This document shows positions 15,348 to 23,751 of a DNA stretch of 64,000 nucleotides, one piece after another (the first letter of the stretch is position 1; every line of letters begins with the position of its first letter). The notes under the pieces are model-generated. The model saw only the letters and a list, made by a program, of their open reading frames with translations. It did no database searches and had not been told where the DNA came from. Source of the stretch: Streptomyces sp. MBT53 (GTDB lineage Bacteria; Actinomycetota; Actinomycetes; Streptomycetales; Streptomycetaceae). Both the position numbers and the translations under genes were made by a program. The stretch spans positions 16,316 through 80,315 of the forward strand of contig NZ_JAEQAZ010000050.1 of assembly GCF_016654115.1 (NCBI RefSeq). Direction: 5' to 3'.

Positions 15348-16304
15348 ATGCACGTAGCAGTCGTCGTCTATGACGGGGTCTTCGACTCCGGGCTCGCAGC
15401 GATCCTCGACATCCTGAGCAACGCCAACGCGCTGGGCGGACAGATCCACCGACCGCCGACCTGGAACGTGACCATGGTCGGCGCCGCCCCGTCCGTGCGG
15501 ACCGGGGCCGGGCTCACCGTGACGCCCGGCCCCCTCGCGCACGCCGAGACGACGGACCTGCTGGTCGTACCGGCACCGGCGGAGAGCGACCCCTCCGCGC
15601 TGGTCGACCATGTCGCGGGCGACGCGTCCCGGCCCGTCCGCGACCTGATCGCCCGCACCCGCGCCCGCGGCACGACCATCGCCTCCGCGTGCGCGGGCAC
15701 CTTCCTGCTGGCCGAGGCGGGAGTGCTCGACGGACTGCGCGCCACGACCACCTGGTGGCTGTCGCCGACCTTCCGCGACCGCTACCCCAAGGTGCGGCTG
15801 GACCACAGCCGGATGGTCGTCGGCAGCGACGGCATCACCACCGCAGGCGCCGCCTTCGGCCACGTCGACCTCGCACTGTCGATCGTCCGGACCGGCAGCC
15901 CCGCCCTCTGCGACATCGTCGCCCGCTACCTCGTCATCGACGAACGCCCCTCACAGGCGGCCTACACCATCGCCAGCGCCCTGGCCCAGAGCGACCCCAC
16001 GGTCACCGCCTTCGAACTCTGGACCCGCGAGCATCTGGCCGACCCCATCAGCATCCTCGAAGCGGCCAAAGCCGTCGGCGTCAGCGAACGGACCCTGCAA
16101 CGCGCCGTGCAGCGCGCCGTCGGGACGTCCCCCATCCGCTTCGTCCAGGACCTGCGGATCGAACACGCCTCCCACCTGCTGCGCTCCACCGACCTGTCAC
16201 TCGAGACCATCTCCCGGAAGGTCGGCTACGAACACCCCAACACTCTGCGGGTACTCCTGCGCGAACGCACCGGCAAGACCACGGCCGCCCTGCGCGGCAG
16301 GTGA
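15348..16304 (+). CDS. GlxA-type regulator, DJ-1/PfpI domain plus AraC helix-turn-helix
   Basis: A 318-residue transcription factor. Residues 1-170 form a class I glutamine amidotransferase-like (DJ-1/PfpI) domain with the nucleophile-elbow-like ASACAGTFLLAEAG; residues about 215-315 form the double helix-turn-helix of AraC regulators (EAAKAVGVSERTLQRAVQ, LETISRKVGYEHPNTLRVLL). This is the GlxA/FtrA group, sensing small metabolites. GGAGAG lies eleven bases before the ATG. It closes the Ohr/methyltransferase operon and is the natural candidate regulator of it. It converges on the glycosyltransferase gene with a six-base gap. Confidence 0.93.
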   Translation: MHVAVVVYDGVFDSGLAAILDILSNANALGGQIHRPPTWNVTMVGAAPSVRTGAGLTVTPGPLAHAETTDLLVVPAPAESDPSALVDHVAGDASRPVRDLIARTRARGTTIASACAGTFLLAEAGVLDGLRATTTWWLSPTFRDRYPKVRLDHSRMVVGSDGITTAGAAFGHVDLALSIVRTGSPALCDIVARYLVIDERPSQAAYTIASALAQSDPTVTAFELWTREHLADPISILEAAKAVGVSERTLQRAVQRAVGTSPIRFVQDLRIEHASHLLRSTDLSLETISRKVGYEHPNTLRVLLRERTGKTTAALRGR

Positions 16305-16310
16305 ATCCCT

Positions 16311-18242
16311 TCAACGCCCCAACAGCCGCCGCGCCCGGCGTACTTGACGGTTGTCCGCGACTGTGTCGAGCAGGCGCCGCCCGGCACCGGCCTCGTACGC
16401 CGGGCCCTCCACGCGAAGCAGCGTGCCGTTGCGGACGACGGCGTACGCGATGGGGCCGGCGGTCTTGGGGAGGCTGACCGGGTGGCGGCCGGAGGGGAGT
16501 TCGAGACGGGTGGGGAGGCGGAGATAGGCGGTCGAGCCTTCGGGGGTGGGGAGGAGGTCGGCCTGGACCGAGAGGGTCGCCACGGTGACCTTCACGCGGG
16601 CCGGGGCTGCGGTCGGTGTCGTCACGATGTACGGCAACGGGAGGGAGCGTCTGCCGCGTGCCGTGTTCCGGGCGGCGGCCGGGGCCGTGTCCGGGCCGAG
16701 TTTGCGCAGCCGTTGGTCCACGTCGAGCGCGAGTTGGCCCTTGATCGTCCAGTACGGCAGGGCAAGCCGGCCTTCGGTCAGTGCGGGGGCCGCGGCCGGG
16801 GTGCCGGTGCTGCTGTCGCTGGTGACCCGCACCATCCGGTCCACGCCCAGCAGTTGGACGTACGCCCATACATCGTGCACCCCGCGCTCCAACGGCCGTC
16901 CGCCCGCGAGCTTTTCGGGGTCCAGACGCAGCTGGCCGGAGGCGATCACCTGCGAACGGCCGTCCCCCAGGGGCCTCAGCCGTACTTCCAGGTCGCCTTC
17001 CGGGTACCACCAGTCCTCGCGGTCCCGGTCCTTGACCACCAACTCCGCGTACGCCCGCCGGAACGGGTCCGGGACCTCCCAGCCGTCCTCGGTCCCCGGC
17101 ACTCCGGCGATCAACTCCGGGTCCAGCCACTGCTTTCCGTCCCGCTCGACGAGAACCAGCGGCTCGCCGTCCCCGCGCAGCAGGTCCAGCGTGACGTCGG
17201 CGACCAAGAGGCCGTCCTCCCAGCGGAGTTCGCCGACCTCGGTGCGGACCTTCACCTCACGGACGCGCTCGGCGAGGGTGACGGCGCCGTCGAAGTCGCC
17301 GCGTTCCAGCAATTCCGCGCGCAGTCGTGACACGGCGGGGAGACCCTCGCGTACGGCTGCCGGGAACTCCTCGACCGCCACCTCCCGCGCCGCCTCGAAA
17401 CGCTGCCGCTGCTCGGCCGGGTCCTCGCGGAGGATCTCGGGCTCGCGGGTGCGGGAGAGGATCTCCACGTGGTAGAGGCGGTGGAGGAGCCGGTTCTGGA
17501 GCGCGTCGATGTCGTCGGACGCGGGCGTGCCGTCCTTGATCTGGCGGACGACGGTGCGGGTGTTCGGCCAGAAGCCGTGGCGCGGGTTGAACCGGTGTTG
17601 GGTGTTGTTGCCGCCGTCATCCCTTTTCATCCAGTAGTAGACCGGATAGTCGGCAAGGATCGAAATGCGTTCCGCCTTCAGATAGGCGGCGCTGACGAAG
17701 GCCAGATCCTCAAGAATCCAGGGCCCTTCCGGAAAACGAAGTCCGTGCTCCTCGATGAACGCGCGCCGGAACATCTTGTGCGGCGACATGCTCTGCGTCA
17801 GCTCGTCGTTCTCGATCGTGCAGGCGTCCACCGTGTGCCGGAACAGCCGCCGGGGCCGCACCATCGTGCTGGACATCTTGCCGAGGACGATGTCGGCGTC
17901 GTTGCGCTTCGCGTGCTCGTACAGCCGCTCAAGGGCCTCGGGCCCGAGCGTGTCGTCATGATCGACGAACTGGATGTACTCGCCCTTGGCGTGCTTCATG
18001 CCGAGGTTGCGGGGAGCGCCGGGCCAGCCGGAATTGGGCTGGGTGTGCACCTGGACGTTCGGAGCGCCGGCGGCGATCTTCTCCAGGCGGCTGAGGGTGT
18101 CGTCGGTCGAACCGTCGTCGACGTAGATGACCTCGTACTCGTCGGCCGGCAGGCTCTGTCCCAGCAGCGACGGCGCGCACTCGTCGACGTACTTCCCGGT
18201 GTTGTAGACGGGAACGATCACGCTGACTTTGACTCTCGGCAT
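16311..18242 (-). CDS. Family 2 glycosyltransferase with long C-terminal extension
   Basis: A 643-residue protein. Residues 1-230 are a GT-A domain: VSVIVPVYNTGKYVDE, the UDP-binding VIYVDDGSTDDTL, and metal-binding FVDHDDTLGPEAL. Residues about 230-330 are helical, resembling the linker of poly(ribitol phosphate) glycosyltransferases such as TarS/TarP, and about 330-600 seem to be beta-rich repeats (two blocks with PLVLVERDGKQWLDPEL and RSLPLPYIVTTP). It likely adds sugars to a cell-wall polymer on the cytosolic face. No transmembrane helices are visible. The start lies upstream of an AT-rich gap shared with the toxin locus. Confidence 0.88.
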   Translation of the reverse strand: MPRVKVSVIVPVYNTGKYVDECAPSLLGQSLPADEYEVIYVDDGSTDDTLSRLEKIAAGAPNVQVHTQPNSGWPGAPRNLGMKHAKGEYIQFVDHDDTLGPEALERLYEHAKRNDADIVLGKMSSTMVRPRRLFRHTVDACTIENDELTQSMSPHKMFRRAFIEEHGLRFPEGPWILEDLAFVSAAYLKAERISILADYPVYYWMKRDDGGNNTQHRFNPRHGFWPNTRTVVRQIKDGTPASDDIDALQNRLLHRLYHVEILSRTREPEILREDPAEQRQRFEAAREVAVEEFPAAVREGLPAVSRLRAELLERGDFDGAVTLAERVREVKVRTEVGELRWEDGLLVADVTLDLLRGDGEPLVLVERDGKQWLDPELIAGVPGTEDGWEVPDPFRRAYAELVVKDRDREDWWYPEGDLEVRLRPLGDGRSQVIASGQLRLDPEKLAGGRPLERGVHDVWAYVQLLGVDRMVRVTSDSSTGTPAAAPALTEGRLALPYWTIKGQLALDVDQRLRKLGPDTAPAAARNTARGRRSLPLPYIVTTPTAAPARVKVTVATLSVQADLLPTPEGSTAYLRLPTRLELPSGRHPVSLPKTAGPIAYAVVRNGTLLRVEGPAYEAGAGRRLLDTVADNRQVRRARRLLGR

Positions 18243-18487
18243 TCCATGGACCCTACCGTCCGATGAAGGTTCGGTGAACTGTCGGCTTGCTGGCTTGCCT
18301 TGAGATGTGAGGGGTGTGGCTTTTCGCCCCGGAGGTGAAGATGGTCACATCCTGTGCGATTGCTATGTGCATCCAGTTTCTAAAATGTCCTTGACGGTCT
18401 TTATTTAACTCGTATTTAGTCTCCTCTTACGTCATTCACAGGGTGGCCTTACCTGGCCTTACCCGGAAGGCTAACGAGGGGTGGGGT
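18243..18487. other. AT-rich divergent intergenic region
   Basis: A gap of 245 bases between the glycosyltransferase and the FG-GAP gene. Bases 18360-18440 are conspicuously AT-rich for this genome, with runs such as TTTATTTAACTCGTATTTAG. It holds the promoter at 18391-18420. AT-rich islands are typical of sites bound by the nucleoid protein Lsr2; that is inference. Confidence 0.5.
18391..18420 (+). promoter_or_regulatory. Promoter of the RHS/toxin locus
   Basis: TTGACG at 18391-18396, then TATTTA at 18413-18418 (16-base spacer) or TTTAGT at 18415-18420 (18-base spacer). It lies about 70 bases upstream of the GTG at 18488. Confidence 0.55.
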
Positions 18488-20044
18488 GTGCGTACTCGCA
18501 CGCATCTGGCCGGGGGGCTGGCCGGTCTGGCCGGTCTGTGCCTGGCCGCCATGGGGGTCGTGACACTGGCATCGCCACCGGCGGTGGCTGCCACGTGCAC
18601 GGCGGGGACATCGAACGACTTCAACGGCGACGGCGTGACCGACACGGTGCTCGCGGACCCGGACGCCACGGTGAACGGAGCCCAGAAGGCCGGGCTCGTG
18701 CGCGTGGTCCTCGGGGGCGGCAAGGGGGTGTCCGAGATATCCCAGGCCACTACCGGAATGCCCGCGACGCCGGAGGCGGGTGACGGCTTCGGATCCGCCT
18801 ACGACACCTACGACGCCGACGGCGACGGCTGCACCGACCTGGTGGTGGGCACGCCGTTCGAGGACGTCGTGAAGGGCGGCGTCAATCTCGTCGACGCCGG
18901 GGCGGTCTACGTCGTCCACGGCTCCGCCACCGGTATCGGCGCGGGCTCCGTGATCGACGGATACAGCCAGGCCGCCTTCAACGCGAACAGCACCACAGAG
19001 GCGTACGACTGGTTCGGTTTCGCCATCAAGGCGGGCGCGAACGCGAGCGGCACGCCGTACCTGGTCATCGGGGTCCCCGGTGAGAACGTCCCGGTGGGCA
19101 GCACCACCTACGGGGACGCGGGCTCCATCGAGTACCGCCAGGGCACCACCACGATCGGCGTGACCGAGAAGGATCCGGGGGTGCCCGGCGAGGTCGAGAC
19201 GAACGACAAGTTCGGCTACTCGCTGGCCGGGACCAACCGCTACTTCGCGGTCGGCAGTCCGGGAGAGGCCATCGGCGACGAGGAGTTCGCCGGCGGGGTG
19301 GCGGTCTTCAGTCACACACTCTCAAGTGGCATGCCCACGCCACTTCTGGGCCTCGACCAGAACAGCACCGGGATCGCCGGAACGGCCGAAGCGGGGGACG
19401 GCTTCGGCAGCTCGGTCTCCATGACCGGTTACCGGCCGAGCGATCAGACGTACAACTCCGACGTGCTGCTCGCCATCGGGATGCCCGGCGAGGACGTCGG
19501 GACGCTGGCGGACGCGGGCGGGATGCTGGTCGTACGCGTCCAGCCGTCCGGTGCCTACACCCAGGTCGCGGCGGCCGACGGCAACGCGACGGACGCCGAG
19601 GGCGACGCCGCCGCCGGCGACTTCATGGGCCAGCGGGTGGCGATCGCCAACACCGACACCACTGTCGTCACCGTCTCGGCCAACGTCCGCCTGGCCGTCG
19701 GCGAGCCCGGCAAGGACACCGCCACGGTCAAGGACGCGGGCGCCGTCCACATCTTCCGGCCGCTCGACACGGCCATCGGCGCCGCCGACAAGGAACTCAC
19801 CCGCGGCTCGGGACTGCCCGGCACGGCGACGGCCCGGGACTACACGGGCATCGCACTCGGAGCGGGCAGCACCAACCTCTATGTGGGCGTGCCCTTCAGC
19901 AAGGCCTCGGACACGTCGAAGGGCGTCCTCTACGTCACGCGCTGGACGGACGTCGACGGCACCACGAGCGTCGGCGCCACCACCTACCAGCCCGGCGCGG
20001 GCGGTCTGCCCGACGCGGGCGCGGCACTCGGAGCGATCCGATGA
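18488..20044 (+). CDS. Secreted FG-GAP (integrin-like) beta-propeller protein
   Basis: A 518-residue exported protein. A signal peptide (VRTRTHLAGGLAGLAGL ... PPAVAA) ends near residue 35. The rest is a string of FG-GAP repeats: FNGDGVTDTVLADPD, GDGFGSAYDTYDADGDG, TDLVVGTPFED, NDKFGYSLAG, AEAGDGFGSSVS, and others, at about 60-residue spacing, with calcium-binding DxDGDG loops, giving a seven-blade propeller as in integrin alpha chains. Likely a cell-surface or extracellular adhesin. GTG 18488 is preferred over the upstream GTG 18443 because GAGGGG precedes it and the signal peptide starts there. Its stop overlaps the next gene's start (ATGA). Confidence 0.88.
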   Translation: MRTRTHLAGGLAGLAGLCLAAMGVVTLASPPAVAATCTAGTSNDFNGDGVTDTVLADPDATVNGAQKAGLVRVVLGGGKGVSEISQATTGMPATPEAGDGFGSAYDTYDADGDGCTDLVVGTPFEDVVKGGVNLVDAGAVYVVHGSATGIGAGSVIDGYSQAAFNANSTTEAYDWFGFAIKAGANASGTPYLVIGVPGENVPVGSTTYGDAGSIEYRQGTTTIGVTEKDPGVPGEVETNDKFGYSLAGTNRYFAVGSPGEAIGDEEFAGGVAVFSHTLSSGMPTPLLGLDQNSTGIAGTAEAGDGFGSSVSMTGYRPSDQTYNSDVLLAIGMPGEDVGTLADAGGMLVVRVQPSGAYTQVAAADGNATDAEGDAAAGDFMGQRVAIANTDTTVVTVSANVRLAVGEPGKDTATVKDAGAVHIFRPLDTAIGAADKELTRGSGLPGTATARDYTGIALGAGSTNLYVGVPFSKASDTSKGVLYVTRWTDVDGTTSVGATTYQPGAGGLPDAGAALGAIR

Positions 20045-23000
20045 GCGAAGGACGGAAGAGAAGAGAGCAGAGCGCAATGAGCACGCGTGCGAGACCCGGC
20101 CGCCGCCCCCTGATCGTCACCGCCACCATCGCGGCCCTGCTGACCGCGGGCCTGAACGCCCTCCCCGCCCCCGCCGCCGAGCACACGGCAGCGGACGGCA
20201 CGAGCGGCACCGACGCGAGCACCACCACGTCCCTCTCCGCGACCGACGCCCGGACCAAGGCCAAGAAGTCCGGCAAGGCCGTCGAGATCCAGAGCCTGCG
20301 CGATGAGCGCAGCACCACCGTCGCCAACCCGGACGGCACCTTCACGACCACCGAGTACGTCCAGCCGGTCCGCACCCGCGTCGACGGCAAGTGGACCGAC
20401 ATCGACACCACGCTGGTCAAGCAGAAGAACGGGACCTACGCCCCGAAGGCCGCGCTGTCCGCGATGGCCTTCTCCGGCGGCGGTGACACGACCTTCGCCG
20501 AGATCGAGAAGGACGGGCGCTCGCTCTCCCTCGACTGGCCCGGGAAACTGCCCGAGCCGACGATCGACGGTTCCACCGCGACGTACAAGAACGTCCTGGA
20601 CGGAGTCGACCTCAAGGTCACCGCGAGCGCCGAGGGTTTCTCGCACGTGCTCGTGGTCAAGGATGCCGGGGCGGCGGCCAATCCTGAGCTGCAACAGCTC
20701 CAACTCCCGCTCGACAGCGCGTCCTTGGACCTGAAGGAGACCGAAGGTGGCGGGCTGGAAGCCACCGACACCGGGGCCGGGGGCGCTGTCTTCGAGGCAC
20801 CCCAGCCGTTGATGTGGGACTCCAGTCACGGCACGGCGCAGCAGCCCGCCGCCGAGGAGGTCACGCAGACGCCGCCCGAGGGCGCCCAGGTGGCCGACGT
20901 CGGCGTGGACGTCACGTCCGACACGATGACGCTCACCCCCGACGCCAGTCTGCTCACCGACGACGACACCGTCTACCCGGTCTACATCGACCCGGTGATC
21001 AAGACCGCCAACCGCAGCAGCTGGACCATGGTGTCCTCGGACTCCCCGGGCGACTCGTTCTGGAAGTTCGACGACGACGAAGGCGTCGGCCTGTGTCCTT
21101 CCAACGTCTCGGTGCGCTGCTCCAGTACCTCCGACGTCAAGCGGCAGTTCTTCGCGATCCCGACCGGCAGCTTCGCGGACAAGGACATCATCAGCGCGGA
21201 GTTCGCGGTGACGCAGGTGTTCACCTACAGCTCCGCGGCCCGCGATGTGCAGCTGGCCCGCGTCAACAGCACGGGCGCCAGCGCGATCAACTCGTCGACG
21301 GACTGGGCGAATCAGCCCTCCTCGAAGGCGGTGGTCGACACCCAGTCGACCACGCAGACGGCGGGCTCCTGCACCTCGACCAACCAGAACGTCCGCTTCG
21401 ACGCGACGAGCACCGTACAGACCGCGGCCGACAAGGGCTGGGACACCACCACGTTCCGTCTCAAGGCCGGAGTCGAGTCCGACACCTCGTACTGGCGCCG
21501 CTTCTGCGGCAACGCGCACCTCGAAGTCACGTACAACCGGCCGCCGTTGGAGCCGGTCCAGGACGACCTCCAGATGAAGCCGGGCGGTTCTTGCGAGTAC
21601 GGCAGTGCCACCGAGCACTACGTGACCCAGGCCCCGCGTGTCACCGCGGTGATCCGGGACTACGACCACGGCGACACCGGCTCCAACTCGGAGACCCTGC
21701 AAGCCCAGTTCAAGGTCACCTGGACGGACAGCTCCGGCAACACGGTCACGCACTACGCGACGACCGCCAAGAAGACGACGGTGGACTCCAGTTGGAGTGA
21801 ACAGACGGGCGTCGCCACGTTCTTCTACACCATCGGCAGCGATGTCTCGGGCGACGGCGAGGCGGGCTTCACCGTCCCGTCGAACACCACCGTCGCCTGG
21901 GCGGTGCGCGGTTACGACCAGCAGTCGTACGGCGCCTGGTCCACCGACGGGGACCAGACCCGCTGCGAGTTCATCTACGACACCAGCAAGCCTGCCTCGG
22001 CCGCGATCACCTCGGCCGCGTACCCGGACGACGAGGCCTGGCACGCGGGCGTCGGCGACTACGGGAACTTCACCATGGACTCCCCGTCGACCGACGTGAC
22101 GGCGTACTCGTACTACTTCACCGGCCCGAAAGCCGACAACACGAAGAAGACGATCGCCGCCGAGTCCACCGGCGGTCCGGCGACCGTCCGCTGGATGCCG
22201 CCGAGCGAGGGCACGTACGCCCTGCACGTGACCGCGATCGACGGTGCGGGCAACGCGCAGAAGACGCCAACTGTCCATATTTTCCTGGTCAGTGACGGCC
22301 GCGCGCCCGTGGCCGGCTGGACCCTCGGCGACGCCAAGGGGTCGACGAAGGCGGCGGGCAGCAGCGACACCCCGGACGCGAGTGCCGGTTCCGGAGTGAC
22401 CTTCGGCGCGGCGGGCCCACTCGGCTCCACCGACACCGCCGCCTCCTTCGACGGCACCGAGAACGCCTACCTGGACGCGGGCACGGCCGGCGTCGAAACC
22501 GGCAAGACCTTCTCCGTGAGCGCCTGGGTCATGCTGCCCACGCTGCCCACCTCGAACGTCACCGTCGTCAGCCAGGACGGCACCGCCCAGCCCGGCTTCG
22601 AACTCGGCTACGACGTCGACACCGCGTCCTGGACCTTCCGCATCCCCGTCAGCGACATGGAGTCGCTCGGCACCTGGAAGGTCTCGGGTGCCGCGGCCGT
22701 CGCGGGCAGCTGGACCCACCTCATCGGGGTGTACGACGCCGAACTCGCCAAGATGATGCTGTACGTCAACGGCGTCCTCGTCGCCGACGACGTGCAGGCC
22801 CGCCACACCACGTGGAGCGCGACCGGCGGTGTGCAGATCGGCCGCAAGCTCGCCCTCGACGGCTACACCAACCAGCTCAAGGGCAGCGTCGCCGACGTCA
22901 AGCTGCACGACCGGGTCATCCCGCCCACCGAGGGCCAGGAACTCGGCGGCATCCAGCCGCACCAACTCGCCTACTGGCAACTCGACTCGGCCACCGGTGG

Positions 23001-23697
23001 AGTCTCGCCGGAGACGGGTGGCGGTACCGGACTGACGCTGGGCGGCGGCGCCTCCGTCTATCTGCCCAACGACTCCTGCGACCCGGAGGCCGACCCCGAC
23101 TGCCTGCCGCCGGCCGAACCCCTGTGGGGCGACGGGCACTTGGCTCTCAACGGCACCTCCGCCTACGCCACCCGCGCGGCGACCGGACCGTTCACCGCGC
23201 AGGACAGCTTCACCGTGACCGCCCGCGCCCGGCTCGCCTCAGCGAGCCCGACGGTGGACGAGACGGTGCTCTCGCTGACCGGTGTCAACGGCAGTGCGGT
23301 CAAGGTCAAGTACGCTGCCGCCAGCGCCCGTTGGCAGCTCGTGGTGACCTCCGCCGACTCGGCGACATCGGTGACCACGTCGCTGCTCGACAACGTCGAC
23401 CCGCCGAGTTCGGAGGGTGACGGCGACCACCTCTCGCTGGTCTACAACGCGGTCTTCGGTGACGTGCTCCTGTACGTCAACGGCACCGCCGTGGCCGACG
23501 CCTCCTGGGACAACACCTGGGACTTCAGCACGACGAGCCTCCAGGTCGGCCGGACGCTGACCGGGACGACGGCGAGCGAGTACTTCTCCGGCGCGGTCGA
23601 CGAAGTCCGCATGTACCAGGGGCCGTTGGACGCCTCGCTGGTGGCGCTCGTGGCGGTGCTGCCGGGCGGCGACAGCATCGACGAGTCCTCGGCCTGA
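20041..23697 (+). CDS. Large secreted LamG / DNRLRE-like protein
   Basis: A 1,218-residue exported protein. A signal peptide follows RPGRRPLIVTATIAAL and ends near PAPAAEHT. Residues about 90-260 form a beta domain shared with RHS-linked proteins. Residues about 310-500 resemble DNRLRE-type domains (TVYPVYIDPVIKT, SSTSDVKRQFFAIP, HLEVTYNRPP). A fibronectin-like stretch follows, and two LamG/concanavalin-like domains lie near 760-970 and 1035-1215, each with a VxxYDA...LYVNG core. Such proteins bind glycans or surfaces. It is co-translated with the FG-GAP gene (ATGA overlap, GGAG seven bases upstream) and precedes the RHS gene by 54 bases, hence an accessory of the toxin locus. Confidence 0.85.
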   Translation: MSEGRKRREQSAMSTRARPGRRPLIVTATIAALLTAGLNALPAPAAEHTAADGTSGTDASTTTSLSATDARTKAKKSGKAVEIQSLRDERSTTVANPDGTFTTTEYVQPVRTRVDGKWTDIDTTLVKQKNGTYAPKAALSAMAFSGGGDTTFAEIEKDGRSLSLDWPGKLPEPTIDGSTATYKNVLDGVDLKVTASAEGFSHVLVVKDAGAAANPELQQLQLPLDSASLDLKETEGGGLEATDTGAGGAVFEAPQPLMWDSSHGTAQQPAAEEVTQTPPEGAQVADVGVDVTSDTMTLTPDASLLTDDDTVYPVYIDPVIKTANRSSWTMVSSDSPGDSFWKFDDDEGVGLCPSNVSVRCSSTSDVKRQFFAIPTGSFADKDIISAEFAVTQVFTYSSAARDVQLARVNSTGASAINSSTDWANQPSSKAVVDTQSTTQTAGSCTSTNQNVRFDATSTVQTAADKGWDTTTFRLKAGVESDTSYWRRFCGNAHLEVTYNRPPLEPVQDDLQMKPGGSCEYGSATEHYVTQAPRVTAVIRDYDHGDTGSNSETLQAQFKVTWTDSSGNTVTHYATTAKKTTVDSSWSEQTGVATFFYTIGSDVSGDGEAGFTVPSNTTVAWAVRGYDQQSYGAWSTDGDQTRCEFIYDTSKPASAAITSAAYPDDEAWHAGVGDYGNFTMDSPSTDVTAYSYYFTGPKADNTKKTIAAESTGGPATVRWMPPSEGTYALHVTAIDGAGNAQKTPTVHIFLVSDGRAPVAGWTLGDAKGSTKAAGSSDTPDASAGSGVTFGAAGPLGSTDTAASFDGTENAYLDAGTAGVETGKTFSVSAWVMLPTLPTSNVTVVSQDGTAQPGFELGYDVDTASWTFRIPVSDMESLGTWKVSGAAAVAGSWTHLIGVYDAELAKMMLYVNGVLVADDVQARHTTWSATGGVQIGRKLALDGYTNQLKGSVADVKLHDRVIPPTEGQELGGIQPHQLAYWQLDSATGGVSPETGGGTGLTLGGGASVYLPNDSCDPEADPDCLPPAEPLWGDGHLALNGTSAYATRAATGPFTAQDSFTVTARARLASASPTVDETVLSLTGVNGSAVKVKYAAASARWQLVVTSADSATSVTTSLLDNVDPPSSEGDGDHLSLVYNAVFGDVLLYVNGTAVADASWDNTWDFSTTSLQVGRTLTGTTASEYFSGAVDEVRMYQGPLDASLVALVAVLPGGDSIDESSA

Positions 23698-23751
23698 ACC
23701 GACAGGACCTTGGCCTGACCGGCCGTCCCCCTTTATCAACTAGGAGAGTTG

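Noticed and set aside
19984..23139. A 1,051-codon antisense open frame opposite the LamG protein gene.
   Set aside because: High-GC antisense shadow; the translation is Arg/Gly/Val-rich with no domains, while the plus-strand product has a signal peptide and recognisable domains.
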